Source of the DNA: JBATTK01 sp049670505
Lineage (GTDB): Bacteria > Bacteroidota > Bacteroidia > Flavobacteriales > Flavobacteriaceae
Length of the DNA: 64,000 nt
Assembly (NCBI GenBank): GCA_049670505.1
Contig: JBATTK010000148.1
Coordinates: 9,448-73,447, forward strand
Direction: 5' to 3'
Shown: piece after piece, positions 34,996-43,795 of the stretch
How the letters are laid out: every line of letters starts with the position of its first letter
Position numbering within the stretch: the first letter of the stretch is position 1
Notes under the pieces: generated by a model
Databases searched by the model: none
Told to the model about the DNA's origin: nothing
The model's input: the letters and a program-made list of their open reading frames with translations, nothing else
Made by a program: the position numbers and the translations under genes

Positions 34996-35829
34996 TTATA
35001 AGTCCCGCTTTTTGAGGAGAGCATAGGACAGATAGATAAAAATGGCCGTCCAGCAGAGAACGATTAAAAAATCGTACCAATGTACGGCATAATCAAATCT
35101 AAGGTCTTCCCCTATCTGGTCTCCCAGACTTTGCACGGCTCCTAATCTACTAAAGGGTTCATGCAATAGATTGGACATGGATTGCAATGGTAAAAATCCT
35201 TTGATTACCAGAGCATTTTCCCAAGAAGTAGCCTTCCAGCCCAGAAGCCCAAAGAACAGTTGTTCTAAAATCGCCCACAATATAAGGAAACCGAGGGCAA
35301 AGGCCGATCTTTTTACCAAAATCCCCAAAAACAGACAGAACGAGAAAAAACCCAGCAGTTTCACAAAAAAGGCCACAATAAATTCAAGATCGGAAAAAAT
35401 GATGCTCAGTTCATTATAATCGGAATAAGCAAGGCCCAATATAAGTGAAACGACAAAGAGAAAGAGCGTGGAAATTGCTGAAAAAGCCAATACGGTCAAA
35501 AATTTGGAATATACAAATTCCCACTTGCTCAAACCATCTATGAGGTTTTGTTTTATGGTCTTATTACTGTATTCGTTGGCCATCATGGATACAATTACCA
35601 CAGCGAGGAATAATTTAAAAAAAGCGGCTATAAAAGCATTGAAATGCCAGATATAAGGAAAATTGAATATACCCAGATCCGCCAGATGAAATTTAATGGG
35701 ACCTATGTCAAACTTTATCGCAGCAACCAAAGATATCAGAGTGAGTAGGATGAAGTAGGCAATAATTAACATTTTACTGGCCCTATTGTTCCAAAGTTTT
35801 ATAAACTCTATTTGTAGTAATCGTAACAT
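34996..35829 (-). CDS. ABC-2 type transporter permease
   Basis: This 277-residue protein has six predicted membrane helices and opens MLRLLQIEFIKLWNNRASK, the usual cytoplasmic start of ABC-2 permeases. The conserved ANEYSNKTIKQNLIDGLSK coupling region follows. It lies 22 bp downstream of its ATPase gene and is expressed with it. The cargo is unknown; related pairs export antibiotics, lipids or peptides or form part of stress responses. Confidence 0.92.
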   Translation of the reverse strand: MLRLLQIEFIKLWNNRASKMLIIAYFILLTLISLVAAIKFDIGPIKFHLADLGIFNFPYIWHFNAFIAAFFKLFLAVVIVSMMANEYSNKTIKQNLIDGLSKWEFVYSKFLTVLAFSAISTLFLFVVSLILGLAYSDYNELSIIFSDLEFIVAFFVKLLGFFSFCLFLGILVKRSAFALGFLILWAILEQLFFGLLGWKATSWENALVIKGFLPLQSMSNLLHEPFSRLGAVQSLGDQIGEDLRFDYAVHWYDFLIVLCWTAIFIYLSYALLKKRDL

Positions 35830-35851
35830 GTCTTCTTTCTTGGTTTAATTT

Positions 35852-36748
35852 TTATTGGTTATTGGTCAACGTTAAGAACTGCTCTTCCAAGCTTTCTTTT
35901 CGCTTGACCAGATGGGAGAGCACAATCCCTTTTTTAAATAACATTTTATTCAATTCCATGGCATCCATTTCTTCTTTTGGGAAAGCTGTAATTAAACCAT
36001 TTTCAACTTTGACCTGCCCAAAGCTGGCATTATCTTCCAAATAGCTAATAAGCTGTTCTTGCTGTCCTGTGCGTAGTTCAAAGAAACCATGGCTGGCCAA
36101 CATTCCATCTACCCTGCCCGAGTACAGTTTTTCACCTTTTCTTAGAATGACCACATGGCTGCATACTTTTTCTACCTCGTCCAGTAAGTGCGAGGCCAAT
36201 AAAATTGTAGTGCCCTGAGCGGCTATTTTTTTTATGATTTCCCTTATCTGGTGAATACCTTGGGGATCCAGACCATTGGTAGGTTCGTCCAGAATTAAAA
36301 TTTCCGGGTCGTTCAATAGGGCGGAGGCAATGGCCAAACGTTGTTTCATCCCTAGGGAATAGGTTCTAAACTTACTATCCTTACGCTCCCATAAACCTAC
36401 GAGTTCCAACTTTTCCTGAATTTTGTGGGCACCTACCCCTTTTATCCTACATACCAGTTTCAAATTTTGAATGGCGGTCATATAGGGATAAAAATTAGGC
36501 CGCTCAATAATGGCCCCCACTTTCTTAAGTGCATCATGGGTAGAAGTATTCCCATCGAACCAGCTAAATTCGCCTTGGGTCTTATTTACCACATTAAGTA
36601 CAATACCCAAGGTAGTGGACTTTCCACTGCCATTGGGTCCAAGAATACCATATACATTGCCTTTTTCAATGGAAAAAGAGAGATCTTTTACGGCGGTCAG
36701 GTATCCAAATTTTTTGGTTAGATTATTTACAGTAAGTATGGTTTCCAA
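35852..36748 (-). CDS. ABC transporter ATP-binding protein (CcmA/BcrA-like)
   Basis: This 298-residue ATPase has Walker A GPNGSGKS (37-44), a Q-loop before IERPNFYPYMTAIQNL, signature YSLGMKQRLAIASALL, Walker B ILILDEPTNGLDP and H-loop LASHLLDEV. The C-terminal extension of about 80 residues is typical of ABC-2 drug-type exporters. With the permease immediately downstream it forms a complete two-gene exporter. It is divergent from the unknown 360-residue gene. Confidence 0.96.
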   Translation of the reverse strand: METILTVNNLTKKFGYLTAVKDLSFSIEKGNVYGILGPNGSGKSTTLGIVLNVVNKTQGEFSWFDGNTSTHDALKKVGAIIERPNFYPYMTAIQNLKLVCRIKGVGAHKIQEKLELVGLWERKDSKFRTYSLGMKQRLAIASALLNDPEILILDEPTNGLDPQGIHQIREIIKKIAAQGTTILLASHLLDEVEKVCSHVVILRKGEKLYSGRVDGMLASHGFFELRTGQQEQLISYLEDNASFGQVKVENGLITAFPKEEMDAMELNKMLFKKGIVLSHLVKRKESLEEQFLTLTNNQ

Positions 36749-36836
36749 AATAAAATCGGTTTTTTAATTCTTTATAGTAACTTGACGAGGAAATCCTTAT
36801 TTTGTTACAAATTAAGGGGAATTAAAAAATAGTGTC

Positions 36837-37919
36837 ATGTCTGATCGATTAATGTCCAAGAAAAAACCCGCCTATCCCATAAATGAGCGATTAGATGCAT
36901 ATTTGTATCATTATAGCCGTAAAATTGAAATACCTATCTTCTATGATGATCTGTTGCGGTTTACCGGTTCGGTCGTGGTCTATGATTCCAATGATGAGGA
37001 TACCCTTTGGGTGCGTGTCTACTATTCCGATTTTGATCGCAAGGAAATCGATTTAAGCCTTAAGAAGGTATATTCCATTTTACATTCCGACGGTAGCGAC
37101 CGTATTATTGAGTATCTAAACGTGGATGCCGTAGACTATTGTACGTTCGGAAATTCCAAACCCTTTCGCATTAAGATAAGGAATATCCTGAACGATAATT
37201 TCACCTATTTTTATGTAAAAAAAACCGATGCATCGCGAGTGTATGGATTGGAATTAGAGCATATGCTCTCTCCTTATAACCTGAACTTTTTAGTCTATAA
37301 GGATACGCTCATCGAGGAACATATTGCGGGGATTCCGGGAGATGTTTTTATTAAGGAAATCCTGCCCAAGTGTACAGAATCGGAAAAGGCACAGTTGGCC
37401 AAGGAGTTCGTAAAATTCAATGAGCGTTGTATGATACGGTTATTGGGAGACATGCGTTCCTATAATTATGTAATTGTTCCTACTCATGATTTTGACCATG
37501 TGGTATATAAAATACGGGCCATAGATTTTGATCAGCAATGTTTTGAAGGGAAGTTAAAAGTATATCGCCCACAATTTTTCAAGGAAAATTATTTGATGGT
37601 AGAGTTGGTACGAAAAAAATTGCAAAAAAATTCTGTAGATCAATACAAGATAGAGGAACGGTCCATCGTAGCCAAACGTATTATTAGTTCGGAAGATCGT
37701 ATAGAAGAATTGGTAGACATTTGTAGGGAGGATACGATATCTATCGAAGACAATATCGCTAAGTTAAAAGGGGAGATCTATGACCTCATTTTGGATGTCA
37801 AGTTTAAAAAATGCAAGACCATGGGAGAAGTGCTTACCCTTGCCTTGGATTTTGTGAAAAGAAATTATGAGGATGTCAGTATGAAACAGATTATTGAAAG
37901 TAAGTATAAGGTTCGGTAG
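36837..37919 (+). CDS. unknown conserved-looking protein with kinase-like motifs
   Basis: This 360-residue soluble protein matches no family I can name. The middle contains an ordered set resembling protein/aminoglycoside-kinase folds: a Lys-bearing strand YFYVKK (about 124-129), a helix with Glu (GLELEHML, 137-144), a hinge-like LIEEHIAGIPGD (158-169), a catalytic-loop-like D205-M-R-S-Y-N210 (D plus five = N, as in HxDxxxxN) and IDFD (229-232), like the DFG/DFD metal motif. The N-terminal 110 residues look like a separate beta domain, and the C-terminal 110 are helical. The kinase idea is an inference. The gene is divergent from the ABC transporter, and its stop runs straight into the heptad-repeat field. 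Confidence 0.8.
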   Translation: MSDRLMSKKKPAYPINERLDAYLYHYSRKIEIPIFYDDLLRFTGSVVVYDSNDEDTLWVRVYYSDFDRKEIDLSLKKVYSILHSDGSDRIIEYLNVDAVDYCTFGNSKPFRIKIRNILNDNFTYFYVKKTDASRVYGLELEHMLSPYNLNFLVYKDTLIEEHIAGIPGDVFIKEILPKCTESEKAQLAKEFVKFNERCMIRLLGDMRSYNYVIVPTHDFDHVVYKIRAIDFDQQCFEGKLKVYRPQFFKENYLMVELVRKKLQKNSVDQYKIEERSIVAKRIISSEDRIEELVDICREDTISIEDNIAKLKGEIYDLILDVKFKKCKTMGEVLTLALDFVKRNYEDVSMKQIIESKYKVR

Positions 37920-37920
37920 T

Positions 37921-38660
37921 CAGTATTTAGTAGGCAGTAGGCAGTGATGATTGTATCGTTTCTGGTTTCCGGTCTTTCGTCTTTTCCTTTATCTTTTTTC
38001 TCTGGATCTTAGAAAGTATAGTATTCAGTAAGCAATGACAACGGGAAGGAATTATGAATTGTGGATTATGAGTTATGAATTATAGGTTCAAGGTTTAAAG
38101 TCCAAGGTGGGTTTAAGGTATTGGTTTTTGGAATTTGGTTTCTGTCTTTTGTCTTTAGAAAGATAGCCTTCAGTTTGCAGTATCCAGTATTGAGTATTCA
38201 GATTCCAGCATTCAGTATCTCGTTTCTCACTTCTAATTTCTCATTTCCGATTTCTGTCTTTTTTCCTTCATCTTTTGTCTTTAGAAAGATAGTCTTCAGT
38301 TCGCAATATCCAGTATTGAGTATTCAGATTCCAGCATTCAGTATCTCGTTTCTCACTTCTAATTTCTCATTTCCGATTTCTGTCTTTTTTCCTTTGTCTT
38401 TTTTCCTCGATCTTTGGAAAGATAGTCTTCAGTAGGCAGTGACAGTGGGCAGGAATTATGAGTTATAAATTGAGAGTTAGGAGTTATGGGTTCAAGGTTT
38501 TGGTTTTCAGTTTCTGAATACTGATTACTGAATACTGATTTCCGGTCTTTCGTCTTTTTTCCAGTTTCTGATTTCTGGCTCCTTGTCTTTTATCTTTTTT
38601 CCTTTTTCTAGCCTCTAGTTTCCAGCCTCCAGCTTCTTGTTTACGGTCTTTGAAAGATAG
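37921..38660. repeat. field of degenerate 7-bp repeats
   Basis: Starting two bases after the preceding stop codon, about 740 bases read as consecutive heptamers: cagtatt tagtagg, then tcgtttc tggtttc cggtctt tcgtctt, atgaatt gtggatt atgagtt, gtattca gattcca gcattca, gaatact gattact gaatact, and so on. The period is almost unbroken, and the words drift between a few consensus types (CAGTATT, GAGTTAT, TTTCTGA, GTCTTTN). It holds no credible gene. An 18-heptad block (126 bp) is duplicated within it. The rest of the gap, 38661-38724, shows nothing. Confidence 0.85.
38145..38396. repeat. two tandem 126-bp repeats inside the heptad field
   Basis: Bases 38145-38270 and 38271-38396 are near-identical copies (differences such as gccttcagtttgca versus gtcttcagttcgca). 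126 is both 18 heptamers and 42 codons, so the spurious open frame at 38121-38435 survives through both copies. A third, partial copy begins at 38397, and an inverted relative is at 63701-63815. Confidence 0.9.
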
Positions 38661-38724
38661 TCCTTCCGCAGGCTTTTAGTTGTGGTACCCTGAACATTTT
38701 CTGCCAAACGGGACTGACGACCAG

Positions 38725-39783
38725 CTAGCTTTTCTGCTCTTTGTTAAAGTATACCAGATAATAATACATCTGTCGTTCCTCGTCCCAACCTTTTTCTACA
38801 AATTTTTCGGCCGACTCGGGATTGATGAAATCCAGTTTTATTTGAATATTGGTATCCAGGTTGATTACATTTTTTATTTTTTTTCGCGCATCGGATACGG
38901 CCTTGTTGGCAATATCAAAGTTGGAAACATCCTCGATACTGTACTTGGGCCCTTTTTCTACCTTATAGTGTTTAAATTCCGGGATGAGCTCCGGGTTTTC
39001 CATAACTTCGTTTAAAAAGCCCGATTCCTCGAACGCATCATTTTTGGCAAAATGGTTCACTGCCCTGTTCATAAACAATACTTCCTGCTGTTTATCCTCG
39101 GCAGGTAACACCACGTCCTTGGCGAAGTTCTGACAAAATTTCAAATAGTTTTTGGTATAGAAGTTATTATCGGTGAGGGCATCGACCCCAAGAAAATTCT
39201 CCAACCAATACTTAGCATCATATCTATTGCTGTCTACAGAAAGTATCTTGTAGCCATCTTCCTTTTCTACGTTAAAAATAAGACAGCCTTTATCCAGCTT
39301 GTTTATATTTATTCCTTGTTGTACCAAGATGTCCAAATTACTCCCTTTTTCCTCGAATTGAAGGAAGTCGTGCTTCATCTCACTTTTAAAGATGCCTACG
39401 GCGTCTACTTTTGAATTGTCTAAGAGCACCTGGGACAAATAGGCAACATATAGCTCACCGCTTTTGATATGTGGATGGTTGGATTGCTCATACAGATGTG
39501 TAGCCAGTTTTTTGGAATTGACGTGTGCACTGGAGGGTTCGTTAAAGATTTCCGAGACAATCTTGTGCACTTCATTGAATTCAATATCCACTTCATGGGA
39601 AAATCGAAAATAATTCTCTTCTTTCTCACGAAAGGGTTTAAAAAAGTATTCCTTCAGCAGACCAGAAGTTTCATCGTCCAAGGCATAAGGCTCTGCCGAA
39701 AGGAACATCGACTCACTTTTATTCTTATTTCCAATGCGGTGAAGGGAAACACTATCTATTTGGGCAGGGTATAGGTTAATCAT
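38725..39783 (-). CDS. nucleoid-associated protein (NdpA/YejK, 37-kDa family)
   Basis: This 352-residue protein matches the NA37 family in length and layout: an N-terminal block INLYPAQIDSVSLHRIGNK, a central ELYVAYLSQVLLDNSKVDAVGIFKSE split over two strands, and a C-terminal basic part (DARKKIKNVINLDTNIQIKLDF). Relatives bind DNA or single-stranded nucleic acid and co-purify with the nucleoid. The start lies just inside the perfect 7-mer array at 39790, and the stop lies near the heptad field. Confidence 0.85.
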   Translation of the reverse strand: MINLYPAQIDSVSLHRIGNKNKSESMFLSAEPYALDDETSGLLKEYFFKPFREKEENYFRFSHEVDIEFNEVHKIVSEIFNEPSSAHVNSKKLATHLYEQSNHPHIKSGELYVAYLSQVLLDNSKVDAVGIFKSEMKHDFLQFEEKGSNLDILVQQGININKLDKGCLIFNVEKEDGYKILSVDSNRYDAKYWLENFLGVDALTDNNFYTKNYLKFCQNFAKDVVLPAEDKQQEVLFMNRAVNHFAKNDAFEESGFLNEVMENPELIPEFKHYKVEKGPKYSIEDVSNFDIANKAVSDARKKIKNVINLDTNIQIKLDFINPESAEKFVEKGWDEERQMYYYLVYFNKEQKS

Positions 39784-39789
39784 TAATTT

Positions 39790-39837
39790 AGTTATGAGTT
39801 ATGAGTTATGAGTTATGAGTTATGAGTTATGAGTTAT
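39790..39837. repeat. perfect heptamer tandem array (agttatg, six full copies)
   Basis: Six exact copies of agttatg are followed by agttat. The array is only six bases upstream of the nucleoid-associated protein start codon, and so lies in its 5' leader or promoter. The word is the same as the gagttat/atgagtt heptamers in the degenerate field 1.1 kb away. Confidence 0.97.
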
Positions 39838-39930
39838 TGCGTGCCGATGAAATAAAGAGAATAGTTGTGATTACATCTTGATCGGCCAATTGCGTTTCTT
39901 CTCACTTTTTACTTTATATTTCGAAGGTGG

Positions 39931-40425
39931 TCAGTTCCAATTCTCATCAAAATCCAAGTCGTCGTAATTATCCAAAGTATTATCAAAATCAAAAGAAGGA
40001 TCGGATTCGAACTTTTTTTCAGGTGGTGCGTCCGGCAATTCCCCAAAACTGAATAGTACATTGGGATAGGATCGGCCGTCTTCTTTTTCTACCATATCTG
40101 CCAATTCCACGAAAAAAGTCCACATACTTAAAAAGTCATATACGTAGATAAGCTTTGGTGTATCTTCGGTGAGGACATCCTGTAAAAAGGTTTCGCTCAT
40201 CAATCGTACTTCGGAACCGTTTTCATTCATATCGAAAAGGGCAATTTCTTCCTCCTGATTCCATCTTTCATCACAAGTATAGAAAGAAGCCATCTCGTTT
40301 CCCATAAAACCGAAGGCCTGGGCAATAGTATTGTGGAATTCTTCCAAGCTATTGTCCCCCTCAATTTCGATATCCCTGAAGATATCGTCATCTGCATCCA
40401 AGATTACCCTGATTTTAAAAATCAT
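39931..40425 (-). CDS. plasmid pRiA4b ORF-3-like (TnpR/IS1096-type) protein
   Basis: This 164-residue acidic protein follows the pRiA4b ORF-3 pattern: KIRVILDADDDIFRDIEI, SLEEFHNTIAQAFGF, ASFYTCDERW and LIYVYDFLSMWTFFVELAD. It ends in an Asp-rich tail (DNTLDNYDDLDFDENWN). Despite the family name these proteins are widespread chromosomal genes of unknown function, and no transposon is present here. It lies 24 bp downstream of the heme A synthase gene on the same strand. Confidence 0.85.
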   Translation of the reverse strand: MIFKIRVILDADDDIFRDIEIEGDNSLEEFHNTIAQAFGFMGNEMASFYTCDERWNQEEEIALFDMNENGSEVRLMSETFLQDVLTEDTPKLIYVYDFLSMWTFFVELADMVEKEDGRSYPNVLFSFGELPDAPPEKKFESDPSFDFDNTLDNYDDLDFDENWN

Positions 40426-40449
40426 CGATCACTTTTTTGTTGGACAAAG

Positions 40450-41484
40450 TTACAAAGTTTTGGGACTTCTTCTGGATTTTAACGCCTCCAAAACCAAATA
40501 GAACTGAAGCCCGAACAGTAGAGAGGCCAATACCAAGTGCAATGCCTGACTGCCAAAGGGGAAATCTATGTAATACATGGACATACCGGTAATAACTTCC
40601 AAGAGAATGAGTGATAAGACCCATTTGATTTTATGAAAGCCTAATCGCGCTTTATAAATTGTGTATGCCAAGTATCCGTTCAACAACACTACCAAAATGG
40701 AGAATGATCGATGGATATAAAATTGTGGCAAGGGATTTTGTAACCATAGGTTTTTGGCATTTTCCCCTACAATGTCAATCTGTTCATCTACAAATTGCCG
40801 TACCTGTGTTCCCAGCACGATCTGTACCAAGGTGATGCCTAAGGTCAGCGATAAAAGTAGTACTATTTCTTTGCGGTATATGTGTTTGGTGGATGCTTTT
40901 CCAGTAATAAAAATGAGGTATAGTAACATGGCTACTATAATGAGGGCCATGACCATATGAACGGTGATTTTCACGGGTTCCAACACAGAATACACTACAG
41001 TTGCACCCAACCACGCCTGAAATCCCATACCAATTACTACAAGCCATGAAAATACGGTCACAACTTTCTTTTTTTTCCAATACTTCAATGAAAAAAAGGC
41101 TAATACCAATGTTGCCACACCGGCCAGGGCCCCTAATAATCTATTGATATATTCTATCCAGGTGTGCCAGACATTGAAAATGGCATAATCGTGCTTTATG
41201 TAAGGAATCCAATTATCACTGTTGTAGGTAATGGAGGTTTTAAAACTTTCACTGGCTACCTGTAGTGATTCGTTAACTATAATCACCTGTCCTTTTTTAT
41301 AGGCCTTGTTTTTTTGCCATTGTAATTCCGATACATCCGTTGGAGGAACGTAGTAACCAAAGCATTTGGGCCAATCCGGACAGCCCATTCCGCTACCGGT
41401 CATCCGGACTACGGCACCGGCAATGATGACCAAATAGACCAATATCAGGGAAATTTTAGCAACTTTTCTATACTGTTTTTGCAC
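40450..41484 (-). CDS. ctaA: heme A synthase (COX15/CtaA)
   Basis: This 344-residue inner-membrane protein has eight predicted helices. It opens with the family signature GAVVRMTGSGMGCPDWPKCF; the conserved haem-ligand His lies in VWHTWIEYINRLLG, with further His in VHMVMALI, IHRSFSILVVLLNGY and LHLVLASLLFG. It hydroxylates the methyl group of haem O to give haem A for the terminal oxidase. The start is a GTG at 41484, with a minus-strand -7 box (41504-41511, TAATTTTG) 20 bases upstream. No ctaB or cox gene is nearby. Confidence 0.95.
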   Translation of the reverse strand: MQKQYRKVAKISLILVYLVIIAGAVVRMTGSGMGCPDWPKCFGYYVPPTDVSELQWQKNKAYKKGQVIIVNESLQVASESFKTSITYNSDNWIPYIKHDYAIFNVWHTWIEYINRLLGALAGVATLVLAFFSLKYWKKKKVVTVFSWLVVIGMGFQAWLGATVVYSVLEPVKITVHMVMALIIVAMLLYLIFITGKASTKHIYRKEIVLLLSLTLGITLVQIVLGTQVRQFVDEQIDIVGENAKNLWLQNPLPQFYIHRSFSILVVLLNGYLAYTIYKARLGFHKIKWVLSLILLEVITGMSMYYIDFPFGSQALHLVLASLLFGLQFYLVLEALKSRRSPKTL

Positions 41485-41503
41485 TAGGAGCCTTTAGGAT
41501 GCA

Positions 41504-41511
41504 CAAAATTA
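41504..41511 (-). promoter_or_regulatory. -7 element (TAATTTTG) of ctaA
   Basis: This TAnnTTTG match on the minus strand lies 19 bases upstream of the GTG start. No proper -33 box is seen. Confidence 0.4.
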
Positions 41512-41725
41512 CCACTCTTTTACGTAATTACGGCTAAGTTCCTTGTTGGTTTTTTAAGATTCCTTATACCTTGAAAAGGTCTAATGTATTTGTTGAGGTT
41601 CTTTCCTTAAATTGAGGAAAATCATAGTTTTTCAAAGATGTTCTAATCGAGTTTTTTATTAGAACAAATGAATTTTGGGAGAAGTGAAGTTTACCTTTAG
41701 GTGTTTATATAAATTTGTTGGTTTC

Positions 41726-43159
41726 CTAGCGATCGTTATGTACGACCAATCCCATTTTTTTGCCTTTTTGGAGCATGTAGGCATGGGCCGCGCTATATTC
41801 ATTGGGTATATCGCCCTCCAAAATGGCCTCTTTAATAGCGTCCTTTATGATCCCGATTTCTTTGGAAGGTCTTAGGTCAAAAGTTGTCATAATCTCTTCT
41901 CCGCTTATTGGAGGTTGAAAATTCCGTACGTGATCCCGTTCCTCAACCTCGACTATTTTTTGACGGACCAGTTTAAAATTGTTTTTATAAAGTCTTTGTT
42001 TTCTGGAATTTTTAGTGGTGATATCCGCTTCGCACATCGTCATCAGGTCGTCTACAAAATCACCCGCATCAAAAATAAGCCTGCGAACCGCAGAATCGGT
42101 TACATAGTTTTGGGATAACACAATGGGCCGGGAGCTCATCAACACCATTTTTTGAACAAATTTCATTTTGTCGTTTAAGGGCATTCGGAGCCTTTTAAAC
42201 AGTTTATAGACCATTTTGGAACCTACAAATTCATGCGCATGAAAGGTCCATCCTAATTTTTTATCAAATCTTTTGGTCGGTGCTTTCCCTATATCGTGTA
42301 ATAGTGCGGCCCAACGAAGCCATAGATTATCTGTATGCGGGGCAATATTATCTACAACTTCCAGTGTATGCCAGAAATTATCCTTGTGACGTTGTCCCTC
42401 CACTTCCTCTATGCCTTCCAAAGCGGTAAGCTCCGGTAAAATATAATTCAACAGACCGGTTTTATGTAATAATGCAAAACCTATGGATGGTTTCTTACTT
42501 GTTAGGATTTTATGGAGTTCTTCTACTATTCGTTCTTCGGAGATGATTTTAATACGCTCTTTGTTCGCTGTTATGGCCTTCAACGAATCGGGGGATATGG
42601 TAAAGTTAAGTTGGGTAGCAAAACGTACGGCCCGCATCATTCTCAAGGGGTCATCGGAAAATGTAATTCCAGGTTCCAAGGGGGTACGTAAAATTTTTTC
42701 CCCTAAATCCTCCATTCCCCCAAAAGGATCTACCAAGGTCCCGTAATCCGTATCATTAAGGGAGAGCGCCAAAGTATTGATAGTAAAATCCCTTCGCCTT
42801 TGGTCATCTTCCATAGTACCGTTCTCTACAGCGGGTTTTCTACTTTTTGGATCATAACTTTCCTTTCTGGCACCCACAAACTCCAATTCAATACCCTTAT
42901 GTTTGATCATAGCGGTACCAAAGTTCTTGAATATGGAGATATCCTGTTTGCCCGGTAACATAGCCGCTACTTTTTTAGCGAGCGTTATGCCACTACCTAC
43001 CGCAACGATATCTATATCTTTTGGAGTACCTCTTTTAAGAAGAAAATCCCTGACAAATCCTCCAATTACATAACAATCCATTGAAAGCTCCGAGGCAGAT
43101 TTTGCAATGATGGAAAATATAGGGTCCTGTAGTGCTTCCTTATAAGCTTCTTTCGTCAT
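41726..43159 (-). CDS. cca: CCA tRNA nucleotidyltransferase with HD domain
   Basis: This 477-residue enzyme adds or repairs the 3' CCA of tRNA. The N-terminal head has the class II nucleotidyltransferase motif IGGFVRDFLLKR and DIDIVAVG (metal Asp pair), with RRRDFTINTLAL and DPLRMMRAVRFA further on. The C-terminal part has an HD phosphohydrolase-type motif (LLHDIGKAPTKRF). The start codon is one base after the stop of the Sua5-type gene, so the two tRNA-processing genes form an operon. Confidence 0.95.
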   Translation of the reverse strand: MTKEAYKEALQDPIFSIIAKSASELSMDCYVIGGFVRDFLLKRGTPKDIDIVAVGSGITLAKKVAAMLPGKQDISIFKNFGTAMIKHKGIELEFVGARKESYDPKSRKPAVENGTMEDDQRRRDFTINTLALSLNDTDYGTLVDPFGGMEDLGEKILRTPLEPGITFSDDPLRMMRAVRFATQLNFTISPDSLKAITANKERIKIISEERIVEELHKILTSKKPSIGFALLHKTGLLNYILPELTALEGIEEVEGQRHKDNFWHTLEVVDNIAPHTDNLWLRWAALLHDIGKAPTKRFDKKLGWTFHAHEFVGSKMVYKLFKRLRMPLNDKMKFVQKMVLMSSRPIVLSQNYVTDSAVRRLIFDAGDFVDDLMTMCEADITTKNSRKQRLYKNNFKLVRQKIVEVEERDHVRNFQPPISGEEIMTTFDLRPSKEIGIIKDAIKEAILEGDIPNEYSAAHAYMLQKGKKMGLVVHNDR

Positions 43160-43160
43160 T

Positions 43161-43721
43161 TTATTCCCTAATCACTTTAACACTCCCGTCATTACCCAGT
43201 TTTATAATGGCCGAGGGAGAACTTTTCTGTATATCACGCTCCAAATTTACCACATAGTCCACACCTTTTAAAATTTGCCCATCTATTTCTTTGAAACTTT
43301 TAGGTGTAGGTTGTCCACCAATATTTGCCGATGTGGATACAATCGGTTTTTTGAATTTCTTGATGAGGTACTGACAAAACTTGTCCTTAGCGACCCTAAT
43401 GGCCAAGGTGTTGTCTTCTGCTATAAGATTCTTGGCAACCCCTTTGGGATTGTCATAGACAATGGAAGTGGGTTTGGTCGCCAAGTCCATAATATCATAA
43501 GCAACCTCTGGAATGTTCTTAATATGCTGTTCCAACATAAAATCATCGGCCACTAAGCATATCATCGTTTTTGAGCTCGCTCTTTCCTTTAAGGTATATA
43601 TTTTATTTATGGCATCTTCGTTGGTAGCATCACAACCTATGCCCCAGACGGTATCCGTAGGATATAGGATAAGCCCTCCATTGGAGAGTACTTCCAAACA
43701 ACTGTTTATTTCGTTGGTCAT
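43161..43721 (-). CDS. L-threonylcarbamoyladenylate synthase (Sua5/YrdC/YciO family)
   Basis: I start this at the ATG at 43721 (MTNEINSCLEVLSNGGLI), 186 residues. The frame runs 48 bases further upstream, but that part spells an unlikely MNYWPNYYLCTLF and contains a TATCTTTG -7 box. Family blocks are GLILYPTDTVWGIGCDATN, IYTLKERASSKTMICL, LAIRVAKDKFCQYLIK, PIVSTSANIGGQPTP and SPSAIIKL. It makes the TC-AMP intermediate for t6A tRNA modification. The cca gene follows by one base. Confidence 0.92.
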   Translation of the reverse strand: MTNEINSCLEVLSNGGLILYPTDTVWGIGCDATNEDAINKIYTLKERASSKTMICLVADDFMLEQHIKNIPEVAYDIMDLATKPTSIVYDNPKGVAKNLIAEDNTLAIRVAKDKFCQYLIKKFKKPIVSTSANIGGQPTPKSFKEIDGQILKGVDYVVNLERDIQKSSPSAIIKLGNDGSVKVIRE

Positions 43722-43740
43722 AGCGGTAGCAAATAATGTA

Positions 43741-43748
43741 CAAAGATA
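43741..43748 (-). promoter_or_regulatory. -7 element (TATCTTTG) of the Sua5-cca operon
   Basis: This TAnnTTTG match on the minus strand lies 19 bases upstream of the chosen ATG (43721) and inside the longer possible reading frame. This argues for the shorter protein. Confidence 0.5.
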
Positions 43749-43795
43749 ATAGTTTGGCCAATAATTCACATAGGTTTCAGGAGTAGGAACACTTC

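Noticed and set aside
38121..38435. Open reading frame of 104 codons with an internal repeated protein sequence
   Set aside because: It lies wholly in the heptad field, and its repeat is the 126-bp DNA duplication, which keeps frame by chance. Its composition (Ser/Phe/Ile) reflects the repeat words. It has no start signal.
39790..39837. CRISPR-like array
   Set aside because: The 7-bp units are contiguous without spacers and no cas gene is near.
39931..40425. IS element suggested by the pRiA4b ORF-3/TnpR family name
   Set aside because: There is no transposase, terminal inverted repeat or target duplication around it; the family is common in chromosomes.
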